The notes beneath the pieces were generated by a model. It ran no database searches and was not told the origin of the DNA. It saw only the letters and a program-made list of their open reading frames with translations. The translations under genes and the position numbers were made by a program. A stretch of DNA of 43,370 bases from Nostoc sp. KVJ20. Its GTDB lineage: Bacteria > Cyanobacteriota > Cyanobacteriia > Cyanobacteriales > Nostocaceae. The stretch spans positions 1-43,370 of the forward strand of contig NZ_KV757764.1 in NCBI RefSeq assembly GCF_001712795.1, in the 5' to 3' direction. Below, in pieces: positions 23,612-33,008 of this stretch. The stretch's first letter is position 1. Each line of letters begins with the position of its first letter.

Positions 23612-23902
23612 ATGGCAGACAAACTTGACTTAACCCCAGAAAAAGTTCGGATCAAAGATAGCTACCGTGAGCGGATATTTGCCGAATCACAGCAACTAGG
23701 CAAGAGTTACCTAGAGACGCTCTACTTTATTATTGATTGTTATTTTGCTTTCAGAAAGGGTGCATTTCCCACACAACAAGTAGCTTTCACGCCGACTAAT
23801 ACTGAAGATAACAAACTTATTCAGCCGACTCAAGAGCCATCTATTATCGAAAACCAAGAGGATTCTGATGACCAAACCTTCACTCTTGATTTTGAGTTGT
23901 AA
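23612..23902 (+). CDS. ParR-like small adaptor protein of the actin-type partition cassette, 96 aa
   Basis: The gene directly follows the ParM-like gene, as parR does. The N-terminal 50 residues (LTPEKVRIKDSYRERIF, QLGKSYLETLYFIIDCYFAF) could form a ribbon-helix-helix DNA-binding domain. The C-terminal 45 residues are acidic and disordered, ending TFTLDFEL, like the ParM-binding tail of ParR. I use the ATG at 23612; a GTG at 23603 overlapping the upstream stop (GTGA) would add three residues. The role is inferred from position and layout, not from a family motif. Confidence 0.65.
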   Translation: MADKLDLTPEKVRIKDSYRERIFAESQQLGKSYLETLYFIIDCYFAFRKGAFPTQQVAFTPTNTEDNKLIQPTQEPSIIENQEDSDDQTFTLDFEL

Positions 23903-23940
23903 GGGAAGTATGGGACTGCTGCTTCTATAGTGCGTAAGTC

Positions 23941-23972
23941 AAGCGATCGCACGATAGCGTCATCGCTTTCTT
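23941..23972 (+). terminator. Stem-loop after the actin-type partition operon
   Basis: AAGCGAT (23941-23947) pairs with ATCGCTT (23962-23968) around a 14-nt loop, followed by TCTTTT. It lies 39 bases after the ParR-like stop. It overlaps a HIP1 octamer. Confidence 0.5.
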
Positions 23973-24061
23973 TTGCATAAAGAAGACAATTCTAGCACCT
24001 CTGTTTGCTAAAGTAATTCTAAGGCGCGTGAAATTCCAAACCATCCAGAGGCATTATAACT

Positions 24062-27000
24062 ATGAGAATACTTCATGGCACCTGGATACCAAACGAGGAA
24101 ACTGACTTTATTCAGTCAGGGTCTTTTTACTTGTGGGTAGAAACTCAATTATCCCAAAAAAGTTACACCAATAGTCAACAAATTCATCCTGGACACTTGG
24201 AAGAATCCCAATTAATCGCCTTTTTAGTAGAAGAATTGGGAATTAAAGAAGACAACACTAAATTTTCCCAACGCATATCTCCTAAATACTTTGCCTTACC
24301 AACCACCAATAATCAGCCCCTACCCTCACCAGAATTAACCAAGTATTTAGAAATTGAGTTGACTGATAGCTATGAAGAATTTCAATATTGGCAGATTGAT
24401 TGTTATGAAACAGTAGTGTCTACCAAAAACGGAACAGCACTTAATATTATTAAACTACTTAAAGATATCCATTTTTTAGCAATATATAATGCCCAGAAGT
24501 TTCAAATTGGTTCAGATTTATTATTTTGGTATCATTACACCCAAAGTTTTCAACAAGTAATCCTCAAAGACCAATTTATTCCCGCACTGAAGTATCGACA
24601 TTTATCAACGGAAAATCCCCACAAAAAAGGCAAAAAAAAGACTGCTAAAGCAGCATTTGAAATTTATGCCACCTGGGAAATTATTTCCGAACAATATGAA
24701 GCAAATATTCTTAAATATATTGACTATATGCCACTAATATGTGTGGCAGGTAAAGCAACAGTTAGCTATCCTATTGAGTTTTTTGATCAAGAAACACTAT
24801 TGCGTCACTTTTCCGAATATGTACTTGACGATTTAGTGACTCACACCCCATCAACAGCCGCTTTTGACAAACAAATTTCTGATTCTCTAATTGAATCTTG
24901 CTTTTATCCTCGTCAGCATAACCCACTCACAACAAATACTGCCCTTGAGGAATATCGGCAATGGTTGATGTGGAAAACCAAAATTACCCGCACTCAAGCT
25001 GATTCACCTTTTCATCTGTGCTTCCAGTTACATTCTCCTGATAATGAACAAATAGACAATTGGCAAATTCAATTTCTAGTAGCCAGTAAACAAGATCCAT
25101 CCTTGAAGTTAGCGTTAGCAGACTACTGGACAATGAATCAATTTACCAAAACTGGCGTACATAAAGATTTTGGTAAAGATTTTGAAACAAATTTACTGCT
25201 GAATCTGGGGTATGCAGCCAGGATGTATCCCAAACTATGGCTTGGGTTGGAAACAGCGAGTCCAATCGCAATGCAAATTACCTTAGATGAAGCATTTGAC
25301 TTCCTTCAAGAAAGTGCTTGGGTACTGGAAGACTCAGGATTCAAAGTAATTGTACCTGCTTGGTATACTCCGGCAGGTCGTCGTCGCGCCAAAATTCGCC
25401 TCAAAGCATCGGGTAGCAAACTTGCTGCAACGAAAGGGGAAACAAAAAGCTATTTTGGCTTAGACTCACTGGTGGAGTATCAGTATGAGTTGGCAATTGG
25501 GGAGCAAACTGTCACACCTATTGAATGGGAACAACTGATTAATGCTAAAACTCCCCTAGTGCATTTTCGCGGTCAATGGATGGAATTAGACCGGGATAAA
25601 ATGCAGCAGTTACTCGAATTTTGGCAGTCCCACGGTAACGAACAACCCCAGATGACCTTACTGGAGTTTCTACAACGCAGTGCTGAATTGGGGTCAGAAT
25701 GGGAAATTGAACATGACGAAGCTTTGTCAGAGATGATAGCAAAGCTACAAGATAAAAGTCGCCTAGAACCAATTTCTGAACTTGATAATCTGCAAGGCAC
25801 ACTCCGAGAATATCAAAAGCGTGGTGTTTCCTGGCTACAATATCTAGAAAACTTGGGATTAAATGGCTGTTTGGCAGACGATATGGGTTTAGGTAAATCC
25901 GTGCAGGTGATTGCCCGATTAGTGCAAGAGAAGGAGTTACATGAAGCTCTGAAAGTAGGAGGAAAAATTACTTCTTTATCTGCCCTGCCCACACTATTAA
26001 TTGCTCCGACTTCTGTTGTTGGCAACTGGCAGAAGGAAATTGCCAAATTCGCACCTCATTTAAAAACTATGGTGCATCATGGTAGCACTAGGCTACAAAA
26101 TCTAGCTGATTTCAAAGCTGCTTGTGAACAAAACGATGTGATAATTAGCTCCTTTACTCTAGTCCGCAAAGATGAAAAGTTATTGAGCGGCATCGAGTGG
26201 CAACGTTTAGTACTGGATGAGGCACAAAATATTAAAAATCCGAAAGCTGCCCAAACTAAAGCTATTTTAAAATTAAGAGCTAAACATCGGCTGGCATTGA
26301 CAGGCACTCCTGTAGAAAACCGCTTACTGGATTTATGGTCAATTTTTAATTTTCTCAATCCTGGTTACTTGGGTAAAGAAGCCCAGTTTCGGAAAATTTT
26401 CGAGATTCCGATTCAAAAAGACAATGACCGTGTGAAATCTGCCACCTTGAAAAAACTGGTAGAACCTCTAATTCTGCGAAGGTTAAAAACTGACCAATCT
26501 ATTATTAATGACTTGCCAGACAAAGTTGAACAAAAACTTTACACTAACCTGACCAAAGAGCAAGCATCGCTTTATGAAGTGGTGGTACTAGATGTAGAAA
26601 AACAATTGCAATCAGCAGAAGGAATTCAACGCAAAGGATTGATTCTTTCAACCCTGATGAAATTGAAGCAGATTTGTAATCATCCAGCCCAATTTCTGCA
26701 AGATGGGAGTGATTTTTCACCACTACGTTCCCACAAACTCAGTCGGTTAGCAGAGATGGTTGAGGAGGCAGTTGATGAAGGAGAAAGTTTACTTATTTTT
26801 AGTCAATTTACGGAAGTGGGTGAAAAGATTGAAAAACATCTCAAACATAGTCTGCATTGCAATACTTACTATTTGCATGGTGGCACTAGTCGCCCACGTC
26901 GAGAACAAATGATTACCGAATTTCAAGACCCAAATACAGAACCATCGGTTTTTATCCTTTCCTTGAAAGCAGGGGGCGTAGGTATCACCCTCACGAAAGC

Positions 27001-27271
27001 CAACCATGTCTTTCACTTTGACCGTTGGTGGAACCCAGCAGTTGAAGACCAAGCAACTGACCGTGCTTTCCGTATTGGTCAAAAAAAGAATGTCTTTGTG
27101 CATAAATTTGTTGCCATTGGAACTCTAGAAGAGAGAATTGACCAAATGATTGAAGATAAGAAAAAACTCTCTAATGCTGTTGTTGGTAGCGATGAATCTT
27201 GGCTCACCGAATTAGATAATGAAGCCTTTAAGCGGTTGATTTCATTGAATAAGAGTGCAATTTTGGAGTAG
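24062..27271 (+). CDS. SNF2-family DNA-dependent ATPase/helicase with N-terminal SNF2-associated domain, 1069 aa
   Basis: SNF2 enzymes are DNA translocases that remodel protein-DNA complexes. The N-terminal 560 residues include the SNF2_assoc-type domain of bacterial RapA-unrelated, SWIM-linked helicases (WLGLETASPIAM.., FLQESAWVLEDSGFKV, ALSEMIAKLQD region). Motor motifs: LADDMGLGKSVQVIARL (about 603-619), LLIAPTSVVGNW, LVLDEAQNIKNPKAAQTKA (about 716), LALTGTPVENRLLDLWSI, and in the second lobe LIFSQFTEVG, LSLKAGGVGITLTKANHV (about 967) and WWNPAVEDQATDRAFRIGQ. The gene is intact and of full length. It lies five bases upstream of the SWIM zinc-finger gene, which is the usual partner. Confidence 0.93.
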   Translation: MRILHGTWIPNEETDFIQSGSFYLWVETQLSQKSYTNSQQIHPGHLEESQLIAFLVEELGIKEDNTKFSQRISPKYFALPTTNNQPLPSPELTKYLEIELTDSYEEFQYWQIDCYETVVSTKNGTALNIIKLLKDIHFLAIYNAQKFQIGSDLLFWYHYTQSFQQVILKDQFIPALKYRHLSTENPHKKGKKKTAKAAFEIYATWEIISEQYEANILKYIDYMPLICVAGKATVSYPIEFFDQETLLRHFSEYVLDDLVTHTPSTAAFDKQISDSLIESCFYPRQHNPLTTNTALEEYRQWLMWKTKITRTQADSPFHLCFQLHSPDNEQIDNWQIQFLVASKQDPSLKLALADYWTMNQFTKTGVHKDFGKDFETNLLLNLGYAARMYPKLWLGLETASPIAMQITLDEAFDFLQESAWVLEDSGFKVIVPAWYTPAGRRRAKIRLKASGSKLAATKGETKSYFGLDSLVEYQYELAIGEQTVTPIEWEQLINAKTPLVHFRGQWMELDRDKMQQLLEFWQSHGNEQPQMTLLEFLQRSAELGSEWEIEHDEALSEMIAKLQDKSRLEPISELDNLQGTLREYQKRGVSWLQYLENLGLNGCLADDMGLGKSVQVIARLVQEKELHEALKVGGKITSLSALPTLLIAPTSVVGNWQKEIAKFAPHLKTMVHHGSTRLQNLADFKAACEQNDVIISSFTLVRKDEKLLSGIEWQRLVLDEAQNIKNPKAAQTKAILKLRAKHRLALTGTPVENRLLDLWSIFNFLNPGYLGKEAQFRKIFEIPIQKDNDRVKSATLKKLVEPLILRRLKTDQSIINDLPDKVEQKLYTNLTKEQASLYEVVVLDVEKQLQSAEGIQRKGLILSTLMKLKQICNHPAQFLQDGSDFSPLRSHKLSRLAEMVEEAVDEGESLLIFSQFTEVGEKIEKHLKHSLHCNTYYLHGGTSRPRREQMITEFQDPNTEPSVFILSLKAGGVGITLTKANHVFHFDRWWNPAVEDQATDRAFRIGQKKNVFVHKFVAIGTLEERIDQMIEDKKKLSNAVVGSDESWLTELDNEAFKRLISLNKSAILE

Positions 27272-27276
27272 ATATT

Positions 27277-28113
27277 ATGGCTAAATTTAGTCGAACTTGG
27301 TGGGGCGATCGCTTTATTCAAGCACTAGAAGCTTTTACAGATGATAACCGACTCAAAAGAGGACGGTCTTATGCTAGCGGTGGTAAAGTCAAAAGCTTTG
27401 AGATTGACTTAAATAAAATTACTGCCAAAGTCAGAGGCTCAGTTAATCCCTATTTTGGAGTCTACAAAGAACCAACTTATAATATAGAGATTCAGATTAC
27501 ACCTATTGCTAAAACCCGTTGGAATGAAGCTATCCAAAAGCTTTCTTCTAAAGCCAGTATCATTTCTCGATTGCTTCTAAATGAAGTCCCGGAAAATATT
27601 GAAGATACTTTCTCTCATTTGGGACTACATTTATTGCCCCATAGTAGTAAGGATTTCAAAACTAAATGCTCTTGCCCAGATTATGCTAATCCCTGTAAGC
27701 ACATTGCTGGAGTTTACTATTTAGTGGCTTCTCAATTAGATAATAATCCCTGGTTGTTATTTGAATTACGGGGATTATCGAAAGCAGAACTTCAAGCCAA
27801 ATTAGCTGATTCTCCTTTGGGAAAAGCTCTATCTGAGGAATTGAATACTAAGGAAATTCCTTTAGAACTTTCTAATTCGCTGTACACTAAGCTAGAAAAA
27901 CAATCTCTTAACCAAATGCCAAATGCCAGAGAATTTTGGTTAGGTACAAAACGATTACCACAAACTATTGAAGTGGCGACTCCAGGTAGTATCTGTGCAA
28001 TTTTGATTAAGAAACAAGGGGATTTTCCTGATTTCTGGCACAATGATGCTTCCTTTATTGAAACAATGGAAGAACTGTATCAGCGAGTCAAAACCAAAAA
28101 TCATCAGTTCTGA
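27277..28113 (+). CDS. SWIM zinc-finger protein, 278 aa
   Basis: The SWIM motif CSCPDYANPCKH (about 129-140; CxCx6CxH) is complete and is followed by IAGVYYLVASQLD. The N-terminal part, WWGDRFIQALEAFTDDNRLKRG, then GKVKSFEIDLNKI, is typical of bacterial SWIM proteins paired with SNF2 helicases. The remainder is a helical domain. It starts five bases after the SNF2 stop codon and takes its Shine-Dalgarno (GGAG) from the end of that gene, so the two are co-translated. SWIM domains bind DNA or protein; the pair probably acts in DNA repair or remodelling. Confidence 0.92.
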   Translation: MAKFSRTWWGDRFIQALEAFTDDNRLKRGRSYASGGKVKSFEIDLNKITAKVRGSVNPYFGVYKEPTYNIEIQITPIAKTRWNEAIQKLSSKASIISRLLLNEVPENIEDTFSHLGLHLLPHSSKDFKTKCSCPDYANPCKHIAGVYYLVASQLDNNPWLLFELRGLSKAELQAKLADSPLGKALSEELNTKEIPLELSNSLYTKLEKQSLNQMPNAREFWLGTKRLPQTIEVATPGSICAILIKKQGDFPDFWHNDASFIETMEELYQRVKTKNHQF

Positions 28114-28247
28114 TTTCAGCGCTGATAACGACATCGTAAAGTAATTTCTTTTTAGATATTAATTGCCGTTATAATTTTTTACCTTGAAAAAGCATACGCA
28201 CATATTTTATGCCTTGAAAAACTCCACTTCTGAAGACGTATTTAATA

Positions 28248-30464
28248 ATGGATTTATTTGACCAGCATCTTGCAAAAATAACTGAAGAATCAGCACCCCT
28301 AGCGGCTCGGATGCGTCCACGGACACTTGATGAATTTATTGGTCAAGAGCATATTATCGGGCAAGGAAGGCTACTGCGGCGTGCTATTAGTTTGGATCAA
28401 CTGTCTTCCTTAATCTTTTCTGGGCCACCAGGGACTGGCAAAACTACTTTAGCCCGTGTTATTGCCAACAGCACCTGCGCTCACTTCATTGCTATCAATG
28501 CCGTACTTTCGGGAGTTAAAGAAATTCGAGCGGCAATTGAAAAAGCCCAACAACAGCGCAAGTTCCATAATCAACGAACTATTCTTTTTGTCGATGAAGT
28601 CCATCGTTTTAACAAGTCTCAGCAAGATGCTCTATTGCCTTGGGTAGAGAATGGTACAATCATTCTCATTGGTGCTACCACCGAAAATCCTTTTTTTGAA
28701 GTCAATAAGGCACTCGTAAGCCGTTCGCGGATTTTTCAACTTCAGCAATTAACTGATGAAGATTTATACAAAATTATTGAGCAAACACTCTTCGATTCTG
28801 AACGCGGTTATGGCAAGTTAACAGTACAAATTGACACAGATGCTTTAGCTCATCTAATTAATGTTGCCAATGGTGATGCTCGTTCATTATTGAATGCTTT
28901 GCAACTAGCTGTAGAAACTACACCCCCCGATACTACAGGTGTTATTCATATTCCCCTAGCAGTGGCAGAAGAATCAATTCAACAACGTGCTGTTTTATAC
29001 GACAAAGAAGGGGATGCCCATTTTGATACCATCAGTGCTTTTATTAAGAGCTTACGAGGTTCTGACCCAGATGCAGCACTCTATTGGCTAGCCAAAATGG
29101 TTTATGCCGGTGAAGACCCGCGCTTCATCTTCCGTCGGATGTTAATTCTTGCCAGTGAAGATATCGGATTGGCTGACCCACAAGCAGTTGTCGTTACAAA
29201 TGCTTGTGCTGAAGCTTTTGACCGCGTGGGAATGCCGGAAGGACGTTATCATTTGGCGCAAGCAGTACTTTATTTAGCGACTGCACCAAAATCTAATAGC
29301 ATTATGGGCTTTTTTGATGCTTTAGCCGCAGTAGAAAATGAAAATGTTGCAGAAGTCCCCGCTCACCTTAAAGATGCCAATCGGGATAAAAAAGGCTTTG
29401 GGCATGGGGCTGGTTATCTCTATCCTCACGCTTATCGAGATCATTGGGTAGAACAGCAGTATTTACCCAAGAGCTTGCAAGGCCAATTGTTTTATCAACC
29501 ATCAATCCAAGGTTATGAACACCAAATCGCAACACAAGTGGCGCGTCGTCGAGAAGCTCAACTTGCCGCAATAGTAGAAGGTATTGGTGTTGCACCAATG
29601 GAAGTCATGACTTATGGAACTGTTGACCGAGCAGATGAGCGCTGGTTGCAACGCACACTTTCTCAAGTCAGTACACAATTAGCATCTGTGCGCGATCGCA
29701 TTTTCAATTTTGCTCAATTACAACGTCATCACTTAGTATTGGATCTAAATACCGCCACTGGTTTACTTACTTGGGAAGCAATCCGGCAAGTTCCTGAAGG
29801 TGGGGTTTATGCCTGTGTTCGCAATCGCTCTGATGCCAATGCTTTAAATGAACTTGCTGCGGCACTTCCTGAAACAATGCGACCAATAGTTTTTACTGCA
29901 TCTGTTGCACAGATACCTGCTATGCTGGCATCTCTTGCACCAAATGTACAGTTTGACTCTATTATTGGGCGCAATGTACTAGCCTCGGAACTAGACAAGG
30001 GACTTGCTGCTCAAATTTTAGCTCAATTGCTCCCGCACTCAGTCAAGCTTATTTTAGCTGAGACAGTACCTCGTCATACCCAAAGGTTTTACCGCTTACT
30101 GCCCAGCCAAAATTTAGATGCCCAATTGTATAAGCGATTAGTTTTAGCGGAAGAAGCTATTTATACAGATGTCTCTGACCCCATGCTTAACTGGGACGCT
30201 GATGATTTGCGTCACGCTTTTGCCTCAAATGGACACTGCGTACAAGTAGTTCTTCAGCAGTATTTGACACCTATGCACATCTCTGATAATTTTATCAAGC
30301 GTTTATTTACTGCTAATCCTAATCGACCAAGTTATGCAGATCGTCTAGCTGCTAATTTGACAAGTGAGGAAATAAATATTATTAAAAATTTATTTGTTCG
30401 TTACTTACTCAACCAATCCGTTAATTGGTCAAGCACTGTGGCATTTTTAAATATTAGCGCATGA
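28248..30464 (+). CDS. rarA: RarA/MgsA AAA+ ATPase fused to a C-terminal Rossmann-like domain, 738 aa
   Basis: RarA (MgsA) is a replication-associated recombination ATPase of the clamp-loader class. The N-terminal 430 residues are a complete RarA: MRPRTLDEFIGQEHIIG, Walker A FSGPPGTGKTTLARVIA (57-73), Walker B TILFVDEVHRFNKSQQDALL, sensor 1 LIGATTENPFFEV, the SRSRIF arginine-finger region, and a C-terminal lid/tetramer domain. Residues 440-738 add a domain with HHLVLDLNTATGLLTWEAIR (about 493) and PEGGVYACVRN, resembling a Rossmann/methyltransferase-like fold, as in the cyanobacterial 'RarA/unknown domain fusion' proteins. The normal SAM motif (DxGxGxG) is absent, so enzymatic activity of the added domain is doubtful. 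Confidence 0.9.
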   Translation: MDLFDQHLAKITEESAPLAARMRPRTLDEFIGQEHIIGQGRLLRRAISLDQLSSLIFSGPPGTGKTTLARVIANSTCAHFIAINAVLSGVKEIRAAIEKAQQQRKFHNQRTILFVDEVHRFNKSQQDALLPWVENGTIILIGATTENPFFEVNKALVSRSRIFQLQQLTDEDLYKIIEQTLFDSERGYGKLTVQIDTDALAHLINVANGDARSLLNALQLAVETTPPDTTGVIHIPLAVAEESIQQRAVLYDKEGDAHFDTISAFIKSLRGSDPDAALYWLAKMVYAGEDPRFIFRRMLILASEDIGLADPQAVVVTNACAEAFDRVGMPEGRYHLAQAVLYLATAPKSNSIMGFFDALAAVENENVAEVPAHLKDANRDKKGFGHGAGYLYPHAYRDHWVEQQYLPKSLQGQLFYQPSIQGYEHQIATQVARRREAQLAAIVEGIGVAPMEVMTYGTVDRADERWLQRTLSQVSTQLASVRDRIFNFAQLQRHHLVLDLNTATGLLTWEAIRQVPEGGVYACVRNRSDANALNELAAALPETMRPIVFTASVAQIPAMLASLAPNVQFDSIIGRNVLASELDKGLAAQILAQLLPHSVKLILAETVPRHTQRFYRLLPSQNLDAQLYKRLVLAEEAIYTDVSDPMLNWDADDLRHAFASNGHCVQVVLQQYLTPMHISDNFIKRLFTANPNRPSYADRLAANLTSEEINIIKNLFVRYLLNQSVNWSSTVAFLNISA

Positions 30465-30532
30465 ACATAATAGGCTATCAAATCACAGTCATTTATAATT
30501 ATGATTTTCACTCCTGCAATTACTCGGAAGTA

Positions 30533-30548
30533 CGTCTTGATCAAGACG
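30533..30548. promoter_or_regulatory. Perfect 16-bp palindrome between genes
   Basis: CGTCTTGA followed by TCAAGACG lies 70 bases after the rarA fusion stop and 86 bases before the next start. It could fold as a 6-bp stem with a GATC loop (3' end element) or act as an operator. No T-tract follows directly. Confidence 0.4.
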
Positions 30549-30634
30549 GAGAACTGAAGCTTAGGTAATATTTTTTCTTGCCTTCGCTTTATTTGTAGAT
30601 GAGTATGAACTGTTCAAAAGGATTTTAGAGAATT

Positions 30635-31237
30635 ATGCCAATTAAAAAACACATTAATCTGAATCTTGGAAGTTTTCTTAATACCGCAGATAAAAAGATA
30701 GTTGTCAATTTAGCTAGTGAAGATATTTTAACTTTAATCACGCAAGAGTTAAAAACTCGTTACTCTCCAGAAACTCAAAAACAAGCCCTTGAAGGAAGTT
30801 CTCAGCTATTACCTGATTTTGTATTACAAGAATTATTAAAGCGCCAAGACCAGGTAGTAAACGTTAACCCCGATACCTTGATAGTGGTTAACTGTCAAAT
30901 AGCAGAGGTAGAGGTCGATGACTTGGGATTTGATTTAAATGTCGAAGCATATTTTGTAATTAGAGATGCTAATGGTCAAAATCATTTTCGCGCTAATAGG
31001 ATCGGACTTTGGTCAAATATATGGGGTGATGAAGAACGGCTTTTCGATTTAGAAGATGAACTAGGTGAGCAATTCTGGACAAATTATCAAATCCAATTGC
31101 TTTTTGATGAAAAAAATCAGCAAACAATCGAGCTAGAAATATCACTTACAGATGACTATGAAGCAAGATTACAATTTTACCCTTCTTTTCAAAAGTTTTT
31201 ACCATCCATAGTTCCCTTTACGGATAATGACTTTTAA
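30635..31237 (+). CDS. Hypothetical protein, 200 aa
   Basis: No family is recognised. The first half is helical and polar (SEDILTLITQELKTRYSPET, LLPDFVLQELLKR). The second half is beta-rich (TLIVVNCQIAEVEVDDLGFD, EAYFVIRD), with ELEISLTDDYEARLQF near the end. No signal peptide or TM helix. AGAG about five bases before the ATG is a plausible ribosome site. It lies upstream of the J-domain protein gene on the same strand, about 120 bp apart. Confidence 0.7.
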   Translation: MPIKKHINLNLGSFLNTADKKIVVNLASEDILTLITQELKTRYSPETQKQALEGSSQLLPDFVLQELLKRQDQVVNVNPDTLIVVNCQIAEVEVDDLGFDLNVEAYFVIRDANGQNHFRANRIGLWSNIWGDEERLFDLEDELGEQFWTNYQIQLLFDEKNQQTIELEISLTDDYEARLQFYPSFQKFLPSIVPFTDNDF

Positions 31238-31356
31238 AATCCGCGATTAAACCAGAATACGCCTAGCAATTATGGCAGTCCAAGATGTGTCTTTTTTCGC
31301 ATTCCCTAAGTAAGGCGACAGTTCTATTTTAAACTTTAAACTTACATACGTGTTTC

Positions 31357-32412
31357 ATGCCTCGAAAAACTACAGTTCCATCGCAATCAATTAAAGTAAC
31401 TCCGCTAGCTCTGTCTCAATTACATATCCGCTTAGAGTTTCTAGAAAAACAACATCAATCACTACTCAAACAGATCAAGAAAAAGCGCACAGAACTGAAG
31501 AACTTTGTCGAACAGATGCGTTCTTTTGGTGCGGAATTTCTTACTAAAGCTACTCCACTATTCCAAAGAATGGCTGAGTTAGATCGGGAAATTCATACTC
31601 TGTTTGATGAAATTTTTACTACTAGAAAGCTTGGTAAACAAACCCTCAAAAAGATAGAAGCAGTTTACTGGAATCTACAAGTGGCAGGAGTCATCAGTGT
31701 AAACCCCAATAGTAGACATTTAGATATAGAGTTAGACAAACCGTTTGATAATGAAGATGAAAATACAACTAGAGATTTTTCAGAGGAAACTACTTCAAAA
31801 CACTATCAAAATTGGCAATCACAACAGCCTATAGAATCTCCCTCCGTAGCTAGAACAGATGAGCAAAGAAAAATTCGTCAAACATTTCTGAAGTTGGCTG
31901 AAATCTTTCACCCTGACAAAGCTAGAGACAGCGAAACACAGAAATATCATACAGAAATCATGAAAGAAATCAATAAAGCTTACCAAGACGGGGATTTAGC
32001 AAGACTTCTTGAAATTGAGCGAAGTCAACAAGCTGGAGAAATTATTGATAACAATAGCGAAGATGATTTAACTCGTCGATGCCGAACTCTAGAACAACAA
32101 AATCAAATTCTCCTCACTCAATACGAAAAGTTAAAGCAGGAACTGCGTTTGACAAAAAATACTCCCGAAGGAACGATGGTTGCTGATTCTCGAAAAGCTG
32201 CTAAAAAAGGTATTGACGCTATGACTGATATGGTAGAAACAATTGACAATCAAATTAACGTCGTTTCTGAGATTCGGGATTTTGTTAAAGGCTTTAAAGA
32301 AAAGAAAATCACTATTCAAGAATTTCTTGATGGCCCAGTTTCTTTGCGCTCCACGGACGAGTCAATTATGGAAGATATTCTTGAGCAAATGTTGTCCGAG
32401 TTAATGAGATAG
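31357..32412 (+). CDS. Divergent J-domain (DnaJ-like) protein with coiled coils, 351 aa
   Basis: Residues 165-220 hold a J-domain-like hairpin with the diagnostic HPD: FLKLAEIFHPDKARDSETQK then MKEINKAYQDGDLARLLEIE. HPD is at about 185-187, the residues that stimulate Hsp70 ATPase. It lies in the middle of the protein, not at the N-terminus. Residues 20-115 are a coiled coil (RLEFLEKQHQSLLKQIKKKR) and 235-300 another (CRTLEQQNQILLTQYEKLKQ). No zinc-finger or classical substrate-binding domain is present. It is probably an Hsp70 co-chaperone with a special client, perhaps a plasmid protein. The family of 'molecular chaperone DnaJ-like' cyanobacterial proteins may fit. Confidence 0.75.
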   Translation: MPRKTTVPSQSIKVTPLALSQLHIRLEFLEKQHQSLLKQIKKKRTELKNFVEQMRSFGAEFLTKATPLFQRMAELDREIHTLFDEIFTTRKLGKQTLKKIEAVYWNLQVAGVISVNPNSRHLDIELDKPFDNEDENTTRDFSEETTSKHYQNWQSQQPIESPSVARTDEQRKIRQTFLKLAEIFHPDKARDSETQKYHTEIMKEINKAYQDGDLARLLEIERSQQAGEIIDNNSEDDLTRRCRTLEQQNQILLTQYEKLKQELRLTKNTPEGTMVADSRKAAKKGIDAMTDMVETIDNQINVVSEIRDFVKGFKEKKITIQEFLDGPVSLRSTDESIMEDILEQMLSELMR

Positions 32413-32460
32413 TAGTTTAATTATTATTGAATAATATTTGAAAATCCTAACGTAACAGGA

Positions 32461-32841
32461 TTATTCAAAAACTCCTGCTCTTTCAATAATAAACCATTCA
32501 TGATATAAAACTGCTAAAAAAAATTCCTCTCCCTTCAAGCGATCGCATACCGCCATAAATCCAGAGAAAAAAGGATCATCTTCATAGGTAGTATCAGACA
32601 GAAAAACAGTTACAGAGTTGTTATCTATACTCCAGATACACCGAATTATGGTGATATTAGGATGATGTGATTTATCTACAGGTAATAATATCGGGCATCC
32701 TTGAACTGACAAAAAGTCTGGCTGTTCATATCTGAGAACTGATTCCCAATCCTCTGCCCCTTCATGTTTCTCAATAATCCTATCCCATCTAACTGCCTTA
32801 ATTTTTTCTAGGCTTTCTGCTGATAAGTCTGATAATTTCAT
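32461..32841 (-). CDS. Hypothetical protein, 126 aa
   Basis: No family is recognised. It begins MKLSDLSAESLEKIKAVRWD and has alpha/beta composition with aromatic strands (ITIIRCIWSIDNNSVTVFLS and FFLAVLYHEWFIIERAG). No signal peptide or TM helix. It lies between two plus-strand genes, transcribed alone; upstream AT-rich DNA separates it from the Rpn-like gene. Composition and length suggest a small soluble protein, perhaps an immunity-type or SMI1-like protein, but this is a guess. Confidence 0.7.
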   Translation of the reverse strand: MKLSDLSAESLEKIKAVRWDRIIEKHEGAEDWESVLRYEQPDFLSVQGCPILLPVDKSHHPNITIIRCIWSIDNNSVTVFLSDTTYEDDPFFSGFMAVCDRLKGEEFFLAVLYHEWFIIERAGVFE

Positions 32842-33008
32842 AGCTTGTATCTCATGAAGTCTGTTTTAATAGCTAATATACATAAATCAGATTATCATCT
32901 CTTTATTCTAGTGGATTGCAGAGATATTTAGTATATGCGATACTGAGCTTTAGTAAAAATCTTAACCTGAAAATAGAATGATTCTTATGAAAGTTAAAGA
33001 TAAATATT

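Noticed and set aside
30501..30557. 18-codon frame (MIFTPAITRKYVLIKTEN) over the 16-bp palindrome
   Set aside because: Too short, no ribosome site; the palindrome is better explained as a structural or operator element.
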